From Swaminathania salitolerans (GTDB taxonomy: Bacteria; Pseudomonadota; Alphaproteobacteria; Acetobacterales; Acetobacteraceae): a DNA stretch of 64,000 bases. Both the position numbers and the translations under genes were made by a program. The notes beneath the pieces are model-generated. The model had not been told where the DNA came from and made no database searches. It saw only the letters and a program-made list of their open reading frames with translations. Location of the stretch: assembly GCF_025994315.1 (NCBI RefSeq), contig NZ_BAQE01000005.1; one strand, written 5' to 3'. Of this stretch, positions 43,302 through 52,938 are shown one piece after another. Every line of letters starts with the position of its first letter. Position 1 is the stretch's first letter.

Positions 43302-43745
43302 CTAGTTGCCCGGCTCTCGCAACCTTATGAAAAAATCCCGGAGGAGGGCAGCGTTTTCCTGCTCCCTTATCCCGCCCACCACTTCGGGCCGATGCAGGCA
43401 TCCCCGTCGCCCGAAAAGACGCGGCCCGTGATCCACCCCGCCCCCTTTCGGGTCGTAGGCGCCGAAGACGACGCGGCCGAGACGGAAATGCACCATGGCG
43501 GCGGCGCACATCGGACAGGGTTCGAGCGTCACCACGAGCGTGCAACCCGCCAGCGACCGGCTCCCGAGGGCTGCCGCAGCCCGGCGCATGGCGAGAATCT
43601 CGGCATGGGCGCTCGGATCGCAGCGCATCTCGACCTCGTTGCCCGCCTCCGCCAGGATCTGCCCTGCCGGTCCCGTGACCACGGCACCGACGGGCACCTC
43701 CCCCCGGGCGGCCGCCTGTTTCGCAAGATCGAGCGCACGCGCCAT
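43302..43745 (-). CDS. tadA: tRNA-specific adenosine deaminase TadA
   Basis: TadA converts A34 to inosine in tRNA-Arg(ACG). From the ATG at 43745 (MARALDLAKQAAARGEVPVG) the protein has 147 residues. The zinc site is HAE at 47-49 with proton donor Glu49, and PCPMC with Cys77 and Cys80. GAYDPKGGGVDHG and the C-terminal FFIRLRE are typical. A GGAAGC sequence lies just upstream of this start; the frame is open back to 43871, overlapping the divergent gene, and is rejected. Confidence 0.93.
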   Translation of the reverse strand: MARALDLAKQAAARGEVPVGAVVTGPAGQILAEAGNEVEMRCDPSAHAEILAMRRAAAALGSRSLAGCTLVVTLEPCPMCAAAMVHFRLGRVVFGAYDPKGGGVDHGPRLFGRRGCLHRPEVVGGIREQENAALLRDFFIRLREPGN

Positions 43746-43858
43746 GGCGGCGCTTCCGGTCAGGACGGAGTCGGACGGGGACAAGGAACCTCCGGGAGAG
43801 ACAAGACCTCCGTACAGGTCGGTTTCGGGATCTCTGCATTCCAGTCTACATCGTGACC

Positions 43859-44599
43859 ATGACACGCGCACCCCTCATCGGTCTCACACTCGACATAGAA
43901 CCGGGCGGCCCGCAGGATTTCTCCCGCTGGCCCTATCACGCCCTGAGACAGAATTATTTCGAGGCCATCGCCACGGCCGGTGGACTTCCCGTCGGCCTGC
44001 CTCACGACGTCCGGCAGGCGCCCCTCTATATGGAGCGGCTCGACGGTCTGGTCGTGACCGGAGGCGCCTTCGATCCCGACCCGGCGCTTTACGGCGCGGC
44101 CCGTCATCCGCGCACGACCCTCAAACCGGGTCGCACCCAGGCCGAGCTTGCCTGTCTCGAGGCCGCGCGCGCGCTCGGCCTGCCGATCCTCGGTATCTGC
44201 GGCGGCATGCAGCTCATGGCGATCGCATGGGGCGGATCGCTGCATCAGCATCTGCCCGAAGACCGCCCCGGCCCTGTCGCTCACGAGCAGCCGAATCCGC
44301 GCGACGAGGCCGGACACGACGTCTCGATCCTCCCGGGAACGCTTCTCGCGCGTCATACCGGTCTGAGATCGATGGCGGTCAATTCCTCCCATCATCAGGG
44401 TGTCTCCTCTCCCGGAGCGCTCAGGATCGGCGCCCGGGCACCCGATGGACTGATCGAAGCCGTCGAAACCACAGACGGAATCTTCCGTCTGGGGGTGCAG
44501 TGGCATCCGGAATTCGCTATCGATCCGGGCGATGCGCGTCTATTGGCTGGTTTCATCGACGCGGCCCGTCACGCGAGACCACAGGACAAACGATCATGA
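43859..44599 (+). CDS. Class I glutamine amidotransferase-like gamma-glutamyl hydrolase (PuuD-like)
   Basis: 246 residues, GATase1 fold. The catalytic triad is Cys114 (GICGGMQLM), His216 and Glu218 (WHPEF). GLVVTGGAFDPDPALYG replaces the usual GG-D-P-Y segment, and NSSHHQGV is also typical of gamma-glutamyl-GABA hydrolases and related peptidase C26 proteins. No other polyamine or GABA catabolic gene is adjacent. A GTG at 43853 is an alternative start. Its stop overlaps the rluB start in an ATGA, so translation is coupled. Confidence 0.84.
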   Translation: MTRAPLIGLTLDIEPGGPQDFSRWPYHALRQNYFEAIATAGGLPVGLPHDVRQAPLYMERLDGLVVTGGAFDPDPALYGAARHPRTTLKPGRTQAELACLEAARALGLPILGICGGMQLMAIAWGGSLHQHLPEDRPGPVAHEQPNPRDEAGHDVSILPGTLLARHTGLRSMAVNSSHHQGVSSPGALRIGARAPDGLIEAVETTDGIFRLGVQWHPEFAIDPGDARLLAGFIDAARHARPQDKRS

Positions 44600-45393
44600 C
44601 CGAAGAACAGAAAGGCGAACGTATCGCCAAATGGATGGCCCGCGCGGGTGTCGGCAGCAGGCGGGACATCGAACGCATGATCGAGGCCGGTCGTGTCCGG
44701 ATGAACAATGCCCCGGTCGAGCACCCGGCGACTTTCGTGCGGGAGGGCGATCTCATCCAGCTCGACGGCAAGGTCGTCGGCGGGAAGGAACACACGCGCG
44801 TGTGGCGCTATCACAAGCCCGACGGGCTGATGACCACCCATCGCGATCCGCAGGGGCGTCCCACCGTGTTCGATTCCCTGCCCGAGGGAATGCCGCGCGT
44901 CGTCAGTGTCGGTCGTCTGGACATCAATTCCGAAGGGCTGCTTCTGCTCACCAATGACGGCGCCCTCGCACGCCGGCTGGAACTGCCTTCGAACGCCTGG
45001 ATCCGCCGGTATCGCGTGCGGGTCTTCGGTGTGGTCGATGAGCGCAAACTGGCCGCTCTCGCGCAGGGTTCGGAGTTCGACGGCGTGCGTTACGGCCCCA
45101 TAGAGGCCGGACTGGACTCCCACAAGGGCGACAATGCCTGGCTGACCGTCAGCCTCCAGGAAGGAAAGAACCGCGAGATCCGGCGCGTCATGATGGGGCT
45201 GAACCTCCATGTCAGTCGGCTGATACGGGTCTCCTACGGTCCCTTCCAGCTCGGAACGCTCCAGAAACGCGAGATCGAGGAGGTCCAGGGCAAGATCCTG
45301 CGCGAGCAGATCCCCGGAATTGCCGCCGCGCCGCGCCGCGCAAGGCGCACTCCCGGTGAGACCGTCTCCCCCCCGGCTGACGACGAGGGCTGA
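44596..45393 (+). CDS. rluB: 23S rRNA pseudouridine synthase B
   Basis: RluB makes pseudouridine 2605 of 23S rRNA. The 265-residue protein starts with an S4 RNA-binding domain (RIAKWMARAGVGSRRDIERM) followed by the RsuA-type catalytic motif GRLDINSEG with Asp109. GKNREIRRVM and YGPFQLG are conserved family features. The C-terminus after about 240 is a Pro/Arg-rich tail. It overlaps the upstream gene by 4 bp and rsmD by 1 bp. Confidence 0.92.
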   Translation: MTEEQKGERIAKWMARAGVGSRRDIERMIEAGRVRMNNAPVEHPATFVREGDLIQLDGKVVGGKEHTRVWRYHKPDGLMTTHRDPQGRPTVFDSLPEGMPRVVSVGRLDINSEGLLLLTNDGALARRLELPSNAWIRRYRVRVFGVVDERKLAALAQGSEFDGVRYGPIEAGLDSHKGDNAWLTVSLQEGKNREIRRVMMGLNLHVSRLIRVSYGPFQLGTLQKREIEEVQGKILREQIPGIAAAPRRARRTPGETVSPPADDEG

Positions 45394-45947
45394 TGCGTAT
45401 CGTCGGTGGAGAAAGAAAGGGCGTTTTGCTCCAGGCGCCTCGGGGCGATCTGACCCGCCCGACGTCGGATCGTGCCCGGCAGGCTGTTTTCGACATGCTT
45501 GCCCACGCCCCCTGGGCAGGGATGGACCTCCTGCGCAATGCCCGTGTTCTCGATGCCTTTTCCGGCACCGGCGCGCTCGGTCTCGAGGCGCTCTCGCGCG
45601 GCGCCGCCTCTGCGGTTTTCATGGAACACGATCGCGGTGCACGAGCGGCGCTCTCTGCCAATATCCGGGCCTGCCGTTTCGAGGCGCACGATCTGACGGT
45701 TCTGCCCTGCGACGTGACCCGTGCCCCGCGCGCATCGCGTCCCTGCTCGCTCGTCTTTCTCGACCCACCTTACGGCAGGGATCTCGTACCAGCCGCCCTC
45801 AAAGCCCTGACGCGCTCGGACTGGATCGCTCCCGGCGCCCTGATCGTGGCCGAAACCGCTCTTCAGGATGCGCTCGAGGAGACGCCTCCTCTTCTGGCCG
45901 AACGACGCTTCGGCGTCGCCCGGGTCCGGATCTGGCGCGTCGGCTGA
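45393..45947 (+). CDS. rsmD: 16S rRNA (guanine-966 N2)-methyltransferase
   Basis: 184 residues. RsmD features are MRIVGGERKG, RPTSDRARQAVFDML, the SAM-binding LDAFSGTGALGLEALSRG and the catalytic LVFLDPPYG (DPPY). It follows rluB with the stop and start sharing one base (TGATG), making a translationally coupled rRNA-modification pair. Confidence 0.94.
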   Translation: MRIVGGERKGVLLQAPRGDLTRPTSDRARQAVFDMLAHAPWAGMDLLRNARVLDAFSGTGALGLEALSRGAASAVFMEHDRGARAALSANIRACRFEAHDLTVLPCDVTRAPRASRPCSLVFLDPPYGRDLVPAALKALTRSDWIAPGALIVAETALQDALEETPPLLAERRFGVARVRIWRVG

Positions 45948-46174
45948 AAGGCGGAATGCATCCCGGCTCTGGCCCCGTTTACCGTCCTGCCCGTTCCCGA
46001 CCGGAACCTGCCTTGAGGGAACGCGCCCGACACACGGACGAGGAGAGGCGATCCGGAAGACGATTTCGGGGCGTTCCCGGCGGAATTCTGCCTTTTTTGC
46101 TCTCGTCTCCTCCTGACGTTCCGCTATAGTTCCGCACCACGACAAAGACAGATCCAGACGATGCCCGATGCCCC

Positions 46175-48892
46175 ATGCGCGGGGCGGGACGTATTGCGCA
46201 AGACCAGGAAGAGGTGACTTTGGCTTCGTTCAGCCGTTTGTTTTCTCCCGCCAGTACCTCATCCAGACTCCGCAGCCCGTTTCACGACCGGCTGACCGAG
46301 CTCGGAGGATTCGTTCTGCTCGCCCTCGCACTCGCGCTCGGCGTGGCGCTGTGGAGTTACAACCCGCAGGATCCCTCATTCGACACGGCGACGACCGCCG
46401 CTCCCACGAACCTTCTCGGACAGCCCGGCGCCACTCTGGCAGATGCGCTCGTCCAGTGGCTGGGTCTCGCCAGCGCCGTGCCGATACTCGTCCTGCTCTG
46501 CTGGGCCTGGCAGATCGTGCGACACCATGCCCTGAGCGCGCCCGTCCTGCGTCTGATCGCCTTTCTCTTCTTCCTGCCGGTCGTTGCGTCCCTGTTCGCA
46601 ACGCTTCAGGTCCTGCTGCCTTTCCTGCCGACGAGCTGGCCCTCCCGGGCCGGGCTCGGCGGTCAGCTCGGGCTGATTCTGGCCGATCGCCTCGTGGAGA
46701 CAGGCCATGCGACGCTCGGACGTGCGGGGGGGGTCATCTTCGCCATTCTGGGGCTGTTTCTCGCCCTGCTTCTGACCCCGCTCGCTCTGGGCCTGCGACG
46801 CAACGAATGGCGCGCCCTTTTCCGCGGGGCCCGTTCGATCGGGCGCGGCTCGGGACATCTCGCGCGGCGGATGGGCGCCCAGACCAGGCAGACCACGCCT
46901 CCCGACTGGAGCACCTACGAGCCCATGGAAGCCAATGCCTATCGGCACGAGCATCCCTATCCCTCGACACGACGCGACAGCGAAAACCGCACACCCTTCA
47001 TCCCGGCCAATACCGGATGGCTGCAACCGCCGCAGAAACACGAAGACCCGATCCCGGTCGCGAATAACGCCGTCCAGACCTCCTCGCGTCCGGCGGAGCA
47101 GGACACCGCGCCACGGCCCTCGAATCCCTATGCCGACCAGCTCGCCCGGATCGCACGCGACCAGACCCCCGTCCCGGGACCGGCCCCCGTCGAACGGTAC
47201 AGCGATCCGGAGGATACGCCCGTCTATGCCGAGCCGCCCGCACCGGAACCCCAGCGCAGGGAAGAGGAACCGAAGAGAGGCTTTTTCGGTTTCGGGCGTG
47301 CGCGCAGCGAGCGGCCAGCCGCCATCGAGGAGGCGCCGGCCTCATCGCGTCAGGGTGGCTGGGATACGGTCGGCTGGCAGCCCCCTTCCCTCGGCCTTCT
47401 GCGCAAGGCTCCGGCCCATGGTGGAAACGGCCCCTCGAACGAGGTGTTGCAGGCTAATGCGCGCCTTCTCGAGCAGGTTCTCTCGGATTACGGCGTACAG
47501 GGCCAGATCGGCGATATCCATGCCGGTCCGGTCGTCACCCTCTATGAGCTCGAACCGGCGCCCGGTATCCGCTCGGCGCGCGTGATCGGACTGGCGGACG
47601 ACATCGCCCGGTCTCTCTCCGTGCTGAGCGTCCGTATCGCGACTGTCCCGGGACGCAACGTGATCGGCATCGAGGTGCCGAACGCCTCGCGCGAAACGGT
47701 CTATTTCTCCGAACTGCTCGACACACCCGAGTTTCACGAACAGGGAGCCCAGCTCCGTCTGGCTCTGGGCAAGGACATCGCCGGCAATCCGGTCTATGCC
47801 GATCTCGCGAAGATGCCCCATCTCCTGATCGCGGGCACGACCGGCTCGGGCAAATCGGTCGGGGTGAATGCGATGATCCTGTCGCTGCTCTACCGGCTGA
47901 CGCCGGAGGAGTGTCGCCTGATCATGATCGATCCGAAAATCCTCGAGCTGTCGATCTATGACGGTATCCCCCATCTGCTCACCCCTGTCGTGACCGAACC
48001 CAACAAGGCCGTCGCCGCGCTGAAATGGACCGTCCGGGAAATGGACAAGCGTTACCGGTCGATGGCCCATCTCCAGGTGCGCAACATCACCGGCTACAAC
48101 CAGCGCGTGCGTCAGGTCCGGGCTTCGGGCGAGCTGGTAACCCGGCGCGTCCAGACCGGGTTCGATCCGGAAACCGGTCAGCCGGTTTTCGACGAGCAGC
48201 AGCTCGCCCTGGAGACCATGCCGCATATCGTTGTCGTCATCGACGAAATGGCCGATCTGATGATGGTGGCAGGCAAGGAAATCGAAGCCGCAGTGCAGCG
48301 TCTGGCGCAAAAGGCGCGCGCCGCCGGCATCCATGTCATCATGGCCACGCAGCGTCCCTCGGTCGATGTCATCACGGGAACCATCAAGGCCAATTTCCCG
48401 ACCCGTATCTCGTTCCAGGTCATCAGCAAATTCGACAGCCGGACCATTCTCGGCGAACAGGGTGCCGAACAGCTCCTCGGTCAGGGCGATATGCTCTACA
48501 TGCAGGGCGCCGCCCGTATCACGCGTGTGCATGGCCCCTTCGTGGCCGATAGCGAGGTCGAAGACGTCGTCGCCGATCTGCGCTCCAAGGGCGAACCCGT
48601 CTATAACGACGAGGTGGTCTCGAGCCTCGATGACGAAGGCGGAGGAAGCGGCAGCGGAAACGGTATGGGCGGCGGCGGTTTCGATGCGGAAACCAGCCTG
48701 TTCGACCAGGCCGTCGATCTCGTGACGCGGGAAGGCAAGGCCTCCACCTCCTTCATCCAGCGTCATCTGTCCATCGGCTACAACCGGGCCGCCAAGATCA
48801 TCGAACAGATGGAAAAGGAAGGAATCGTCAGCGCGGCGAATCATGTCGGCAAGCGCGAAGTCCTGACCCGTCGCCCGCGCGACGAGGACTGA
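46175..48892 (+). CDS. ftsK: DNA translocase FtsK
   Basis: FtsK sits at the septum and pumps chromosome ends for dimer resolution. Four membrane helices occupy about residues 40-210, a Pro/Arg/Gln-rich linker follows to about 400, and the motor has Walker A GTTGSGKS at 554-561 and Walker B VVVIDEMADLM. The C-terminal gamma winged helix reads TSFIQRHLSIGYNRAAKIIEQ. The linker is short for the family. The ATG at 46175 has no clear ribosome site; a TTG at 46220 after AGGAAGAGGTGACT is the better supported start, giving 890 residues. Confidence 0.95.
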   Translation: MRGAGRIAQDQEEVTLASFSRLFSPASTSSRLRSPFHDRLTELGGFVLLALALALGVALWSYNPQDPSFDTATTAAPTNLLGQPGATLADALVQWLGLASAVPILVLLCWAWQIVRHHALSAPVLRLIAFLFFLPVVASLFATLQVLLPFLPTSWPSRAGLGGQLGLILADRLVETGHATLGRAGGVIFAILGLFLALLLTPLALGLRRNEWRALFRGARSIGRGSGHLARRMGAQTRQTTPPDWSTYEPMEANAYRHEHPYPSTRRDSENRTPFIPANTGWLQPPQKHEDPIPVANNAVQTSSRPAEQDTAPRPSNPYADQLARIARDQTPVPGPAPVERYSDPEDTPVYAEPPAPEPQRREEEPKRGFFGFGRARSERPAAIEEAPASSRQGGWDTVGWQPPSLGLLRKAPAHGGNGPSNEVLQANARLLEQVLSDYGVQGQIGDIHAGPVVTLYELEPAPGIRSARVIGLADDIARSLSVLSVRIATVPGRNVIGIEVPNASRETVYFSELLDTPEFHEQGAQLRLALGKDIAGNPVYADLAKMPHLLIAGTTGSGKSVGVNAMILSLLYRLTPEECRLIMIDPKILELSIYDGIPHLLTPVVTEPNKAVAALKWTVREMDKRYRSMAHLQVRNITGYNQRVRQVRASGELVTRRVQTGFDPETGQPVFDEQQLALETMPHIVVVIDEMADLMMVAGKEIEAAVQRLAQKARAAGIHVIMATQRPSVDVITGTIKANFPTRISFQVISKFDSRTILGEQGAEQLLGQGDMLYMQGAARITRVHGPFVADSEVEDVVADLRSKGEPVYNDEVVSSLDDEGGGSGSGNGMGGGGFDAETSLFDQAVDLVTREGKASTSFIQRHLSIGYNRAAKIIEQMEKEGIVSAANHVGKREVLTRRPRDED

Positions 48893-48904
48893 CCTCTCCC
48901 CCGC

Positions 48905-49564
48905 ATGCCATCGCCCTTTCCCTATCCGATCCTGTATCGAAGCCCGCGGCTCGTCGTGATCGACAAGCCCGCAGGCCTGCCCGTTCATCCCGGACCGCGA
49001 ACGGAGCGCTCGGTCGAGACGCTCTTCCCTCTTCTCTCCCGCCGCAAGGACGGCCCATGGCTGGCGCATCGGCTCGATACCGATACGTCGGGCTGTCTCA
49101 TGATCGCCTTGCGCAAACAGGCTCTCATCGAAGCCCAGGCACTTTTCGCGACAGGGAAGATCCGCAAGATCTATCGCGCCGTGGTCGAAAATGCCCCGGC
49201 TGCGGAATCGGGGCTGATCGACCGGCCGATACGCAAGGTCTCGACATCGCAGGGCTGGTATATGGAGAGCCATGAAGCGGGCCAACCGGCCCGCACGTCA
49301 TGGCGCGTCCTCTCCCGGGGAAAGAAACATGCGCTGCTCGAACTCGGACTGCTGACAGGTCGAACCCATCAGGCGCGGCTGCATTGTGCCCTGCTGGGAT
49401 GTCCCATACTCGGCGATGCGCGCTATGGCGCAATTCCCGGCCCCTTGCATCTCGTGAGCTGGCGTCTCGACGCCGAACTCTCGACCGAGACGATTTCCGC
49501 CCGGGCGGAAATCCCGCCCCACATGCGACAGAGCTGTCAGGATTTCGGTCTCGTCCTGCCATAG
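48905..49564 (+). CDS. RluA-family pseudouridine synthase
   Basis: 219 residues with the RluA motif HRLDTDTSG (Asp58), VVIDKPAGLPVHPG, RKIYRAVV and LLTGRTHQARLHCALLGCPI. There is no S4 domain, as in the RluA/RluE-like single-domain enzymes. It lies 12 bp after ftsK and is likely in the same transcript. It converges on the glycosyltransferase gene, overlapping it by 28 bp. Target nucleotide unknown. Confidence 0.88.
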   Translation: MPSPFPYPILYRSPRLVVIDKPAGLPVHPGPRTERSVETLFPLLSRRKDGPWLAHRLDTDTSGCLMIALRKQALIEAQALFATGKIRKIYRAVVENAPAAESGLIDRPIRKVSTSQGWYMESHEAGQPARTSWRVLSRGKKHALLELGLLTGRTHQARLHCALLGCPILGDARYGAIPGPLHLVSWRLDAELSTETISARAEIPPHMRQSCQDFGLVLP

Positions 49565-50529
49565 AGGACGAACCACAGACGAAACAGCCATGTCTCGGCC
49601 TGTCTCTGCCTGACGAACCCCGCCTCCCCTGTCAGAAAGCGCATCCTGCCCCACAGCCCGCATTGGGAGACGGGCGCGAGACGCTCGAGAAACGCCCGCG
49701 CATCGTGGGTCAGGATCTCCCGGCAATCCGGCTCTCCGAGGCGCGCCGCCAGGCCGGCATGCAGGCTCATAAACGCGGAAGGGCCCCGGCGCAACGCACG
49801 CAGCCCCCGCACGAGCCAGGATCGCTCCACACCGACGGCATTCCGGCGATGCTGCCGGTAGAAGCTGACACAACGCGCGTCTGAGACGACGCGTCCTCCG
49901 GCCCCCAGAACGAGAACGTAGCTCCACCAGTCGTGCAGGATCCCTGCGGGAGGCTGTCGGGACCGGATCAGCGCGGCAGCTTGAGGATTGAGCAGAACCG
50001 TATGCCCGGTGGCGCAGTTCTGGATGAGCGCGGAACGGAAATCCGGATCGCGGCGCAGCGTCAGGGAAGGTCCTCTGACCGTCAGGCGATCGTCGGTGAG
50101 ATATTGCCGCGCATGATAGAGCGCGGGCCCTGCAATTCCGCTCAGGGCCGCTCGGGCCCAGGCGAGTTTTTCGGGCACCCAGACGTCGTCCTGATCGGCG
50201 AAGGCGACAGGGGCCGTTTCGGGAGCCGCATCGAGCAGGACGGCATAGGAAGAGGCCACGCCGAGATTGCCGGGGCAGGTTGCGATCTCGACGCAGCGCC
50301 CCTGGCCGCGATGCTCCTGAAACGAGAGCATGATCGCACGCGATGCATCGCACGATCCGTCATCCCGCCAGTAGAGGCACCAGTTCTGATCGGTTTGCGC
50401 CAGAAAACTGTCGAGCTGCTCATTGAGATGAGCCTCGCCATTATAGACGGAGAGGAGAATGGCGATCGGTCCGTCCTGGGATCCGGTGAGGCGATCGATC
50501 CCCCCGACCGTGCGGAGTTGCGGCCGCAC
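49537..50529 (-). CDS. Glycosyltransferase family 2 (rhamnosyltransferase-like)
   Basis: GT-A fold enzyme with IAILLSVYNGEAHLNEQLDS, YWRDDGSCDASR, PVAFADQDDVWVPEKL and HDWWSYVLVLGAGG, as in RfbF/RfbN-type rhamnosyltransferases. No ATG fits: the frame continues into rfbD. A GTG at 50529 gives 330 residues, and a TTG at 50556, two bases after the rfbD stop, gives 339; neither has a clear ribosome site. Position as last gene of rfbBACD suggests it uses the dTDP-rhamnose made by that operon. Confidence 0.85.
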   Translation of the reverse strand: MRPQLRTVGGIDRLTGSQDGPIAILLSVYNGEAHLNEQLDSFLAQTDQNWCLYWRDDGSCDASRAIMLSFQEHRGQGRCVEIATCPGNLGVASSYAVLLDAAPETAPVAFADQDDVWVPEKLAWARAALSGIAGPALYHARQYLTDDRLTVRGPSLTLRRDPDFRSALIQNCATGHTVLLNPQAAALIRSRQPPAGILHDWWSYVLVLGAGGRVVSDARCVSFYRQHRRNAVGVERSWLVRGLRALRRGPSAFMSLHAGLAARLGEPDCREILTHDARAFLERLAPVSQCGLWGRMRFLTGEAGFVRQRQAETWLFRLWFVLYGRTRPKS

Positions 50530-50558
50530 GGTGGAACGGGTCTGTCGGCTTTGCAAGA

Positions 50559-51461
50559 TCAGGGCGTTTTTGTCGCAAAATGCGCCGCGACAGCACGCGA
50601 AACGCCATCGCGCCAATCCGGCAATCTCACGCCGAAAACACGCTCGAGCTTGCTGCAGTCGAGGCGGGAATCCTGCGGCCGTTTCGCCGGGGTAGGCCAG
50701 TCTTCCGTACGGATGGCGGCAATCTCCTCGGGCATCTTCTGACCGAATTTCACCGCTTCGCCGATCGCCGCCACGGCCAGACCGTGCCAGCTCGTATCTC
50801 CCGATCCGGTCGCATGATAGAGACCGGCATAGGAATCCTGCCAACCCGCTTCGACCCGATCGGCAATCGTCAGGATGGCCCGGGCGAGATCGTCGGCACT
50901 CGTCGGACATCCGTATTGATCGCCAACCACCTTGAGATGGGTGTTTTTCGCGGCTGCATTGACCATCGTGCGCACGAAATTCCTGCAATGCCCCGAATAG
51001 ACCCAGGCTGTCCGCAGAACGATGCTGCGCGGCTGCGCCGCGAGAACGGCCTTTTCGCCCTCCGCCTTGGTACGCCCGTAAACGGTCTGCGGTGTGACCG
51101 GATCCGTTTCGACATAAGGCGCACCCTTGTCGCCCGCATAGACATAATCGGTCGAGACGTGAATCAGGGGAATATCGAGGCCTGCACAGACACGGGCAAG
51201 TTCTGCCGGTCCGGTCTCATTGGCACGCCGCGCGGCTTCCTCCTCCTGCTCGGCCAGATCGACCGCCGTCCAGGCGGCTGCATTCACCACCAGCGCCGGC
51301 CGGATCGAGTCCACGACCTGTTCGATGGTCTCCGGGCGGTCGAAATCGAAATCCGGTCGGCCGACCACGACGACCCGATCGCCACCGAGCGTCTTCAATG
51401 ACGTCGCAAGCTGTCCCTGACCGCCCGTCACGAGGATCGGGCGCTGCGCCATGCTGCTCAT
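50559..51461 (-). CDS. rfbD: dTDP-4-dehydrorhamnose reductase
   Basis: RfbD makes dTDP-L-rhamnose with NAD(P)H in the last step of the pathway. It has VTGGQGQLATSL (Rossmann), VNAAAWTAVDLAEQEEE, STDYVYAG, the catalytic YxxxK in VYGRTKAEGE, and RTAWVYSGHCRNFV. The ATG at 51461 overlaps the rfbC stop as ATGA, so it is preferred to the ATG at 51476. Confidence 0.94.
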   Translation of the reverse strand: MSSMAQRPILVTGGQGQLATSLKTLGGDRVVVVGRPDFDFDRPETIEQVVDSIRPALVVNAAAWTAVDLAEQEEEAARRANETGPAELARVCAGLDIPLIHVSTDYVYAGDKGAPYVETDPVTPQTVYGRTKAEGEKAVLAAQPRSIVLRTAWVYSGHCRNFVRTMVNAAAKNTHLKVVGDQYGCPTSADDLARAILTIADRVEAGWQDSYAGLYHATGSGDTSWHGLAVAAIGEAVKFGQKMPEEIAAIRTEDWPTPAKRPQDSRLDCSKLERVFGVRLPDWRDGVSRAVAAHFATKTP

Positions 51462-52018
51462 GAGTATTCGAACCATCCCCTGGCTTCGGTGAAATGCGGG
51501 GCAACCTTGTCCTTGTCGGACAGGACCACCTCATCCTCGCCGATCGGCCAGGTGATACCGAGATGCGGACAGTTCCAGATCACCGCGCGTTCTGACGCCT
51601 TGTCGTAGAGAGACGTGCATTTGTATTGCACTTCCGTATTTTCCCGGAGGGTGACGAAGCCGTGCAGGAAGCCGGGAGGCACCCAGAGCTGCGACCAGTT
51701 CTCTTCCGACAGCTCCGCCGCAACCCATTTGCCATAGGTGGGCGATCCCGTACGGGCATCGATGGCCACATCCCAGATCGCACCTTTTGTGCATCGGACC
51801 AGCTTGCCCTGCACATAGGGCGCAACCTGACAATGCAGCCCACGCACGACGCCCTTCTGGACCGACAGGCTCTGATTGTCCTGAACGAAGGGAATGTCGA
51901 TTCCGGCCTCGATCATCTTCTGCTGGTTGTAGGTCTCGGAGAAGAAGCCGCGCGAATCGCTGAAACGCTGCGGCGTGACGAGAATGACATCGGGAATGGC
52001 GAGACGTTCGACTTTCAT
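51458..52018 (-). CDS. rfbC: dTDP-4-dehydrorhamnose 3,5-epimerase
   Basis: RfbC epimerises the keto sugar at C3 and C5. The 186-residue cupin shows DSRGFFSETYN, FVQDNQSLS, VVRGLHCQ (catalytic His), GAIWDVAIDAR, LWVPPGFLHGFVTL and YKCTSLYDKASE. The ATG at 52018 overlaps the rfbA stop by 4 bp (ATGA). Confidence 0.95.
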   Translation of the reverse strand: MKVERLAIPDVILVTPQRFSDSRGFFSETYNQQKMIEAGIDIPFVQDNQSLSVQKGVVRGLHCQVAPYVQGKLVRCTKGAIWDVAIDARTGSPTYGKWVAAELSEENWSQLWVPPGFLHGFVTLRENTEVQYKCTSLYDKASERAVIWNCPHLGITWPIGEDEVVLSDKDKVAPHFTEARGWFEYS

Positions 52019-52938
52019 GACTGACCTCCTGCCTTGCGATCGGCATGACCGTGCTCCGCCAGTTCCAGGAGCATGCGACCGAGTTCGGTCTTTCCTTTCG
52101 CCCTGCCCTGGGTAACGAGCTGATCCTTGCCTATGAATCCCATCCGGTACGCGACCTCTGTCGGGGAACCGACGAGCATTCCCTGCCGGGACTGGATCGT
52201 CTGCACGAACTGGCCGGCCTGCATGAGGCTGTCGGGCATGCCGGCATCGAGCCAGGCACATCCCCGGCCCAGACGATCGACCTGAAGCGACCCCTCCTCG
52301 AGATACATCTGGTTCAGATCGGTGATCTCGAGTTCGCCGCGCGGGCTCGGTTTCACCTTCTTCGCAAATTCCACGACCCGGTGATCGTAGAAATACAGAC
52401 CGGTCACAGCCCAGTGGGATTCGGGTTTGCTCGGCTTCTCGACAATCCGCAGGGCGCGTCCGCTCTCGTCGAAGCTGACCACACCGTATCGCTCGGGATC
52501 CCTGACCTGATAGGCGAAGACGGTCGCGCCTTCCGGACGCACGGCAGCGGCCCGGAGCAGCACGCTCAGATGCTCCGAGAAGATCAGGTTGTCACCCAGG
52601 GCAAGGGCGCAGGGTGCGCCGTCGATCCAGTCCTCGGCGATCAGGAAGGCCTGCGCCAGACCGTCCGGAGAGGGCTGCTCCCGATAGGCGAACGAAACGC
52701 CGAACTGGGAGCCGTCCCCGAGAAGCCGCTTGAACTGGGGCATGTCGTGCGGGGTCGTGATGATCATGATCTCCCTGATCCCCGCCAGCATCAGCGTCGT
52801 CAGGGGGTAATAGATCATCGGCTTGTCATAAACCGGAAGCAGCTGCTTCGAGGTTGCAAGCGTCATGGGATACAGACGCGTTCCCGAACCGCCTGCGAGA
52901 AGAATGCCCTTCATGGGTTTGTCCGCCGCGGTGCTCAT
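52015..52938 (-). CDS. rfbA: Glucose-1-phosphate thymidylyltransferase
   Basis: RfbA makes dTDP-glucose from glucose-1-phosphate and dTTP, the committed step. The 307-residue protein has GILLAGGSGTRLYPMT, SKQLLPVYDKPMIYYPL, LALGDNLIF, EKPSKPESHWAVTGLYFYD and RGCAWLDAGMPDSL. The ATG at 52938 overlaps the rfbB stop by 4 bp. Enzymes of this family are usually feedback-inhibited by dTDP-rhamnose. Confidence 0.96.
   Translation of the reverse strand: MSTAADKPMKGILLAGGSGTRLYPMTLATSKQLLPVYDKPMIYYPLTTLMLAGIREIMIITTPHDMPQFKRLLGDGSQFGVSFAYREQPSPDGLAQAFLIAEDWIDGAPCALALGDNLIFSEHLSVLLRAAAVRPEGATVFAYQVRDPERYGVVSFDESGRALRIVEKPSKPESHWAVTGLYFYDHRVVEFAKKVKPSPRGELEITDLNQMYLEEGSLQVDRLGRGCAWLDAGMPDSLMQAGQFVQTIQSRQGMLVGSPTEVAYRMGFIGKDQLVTQGRAKGKTELGRMLLELAEHGHADRKAGGQS

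Noticed and set aside
47342..49285. 647-codon minus-strand frame
   Set aside because: Antisense to the ftsK motor domain.
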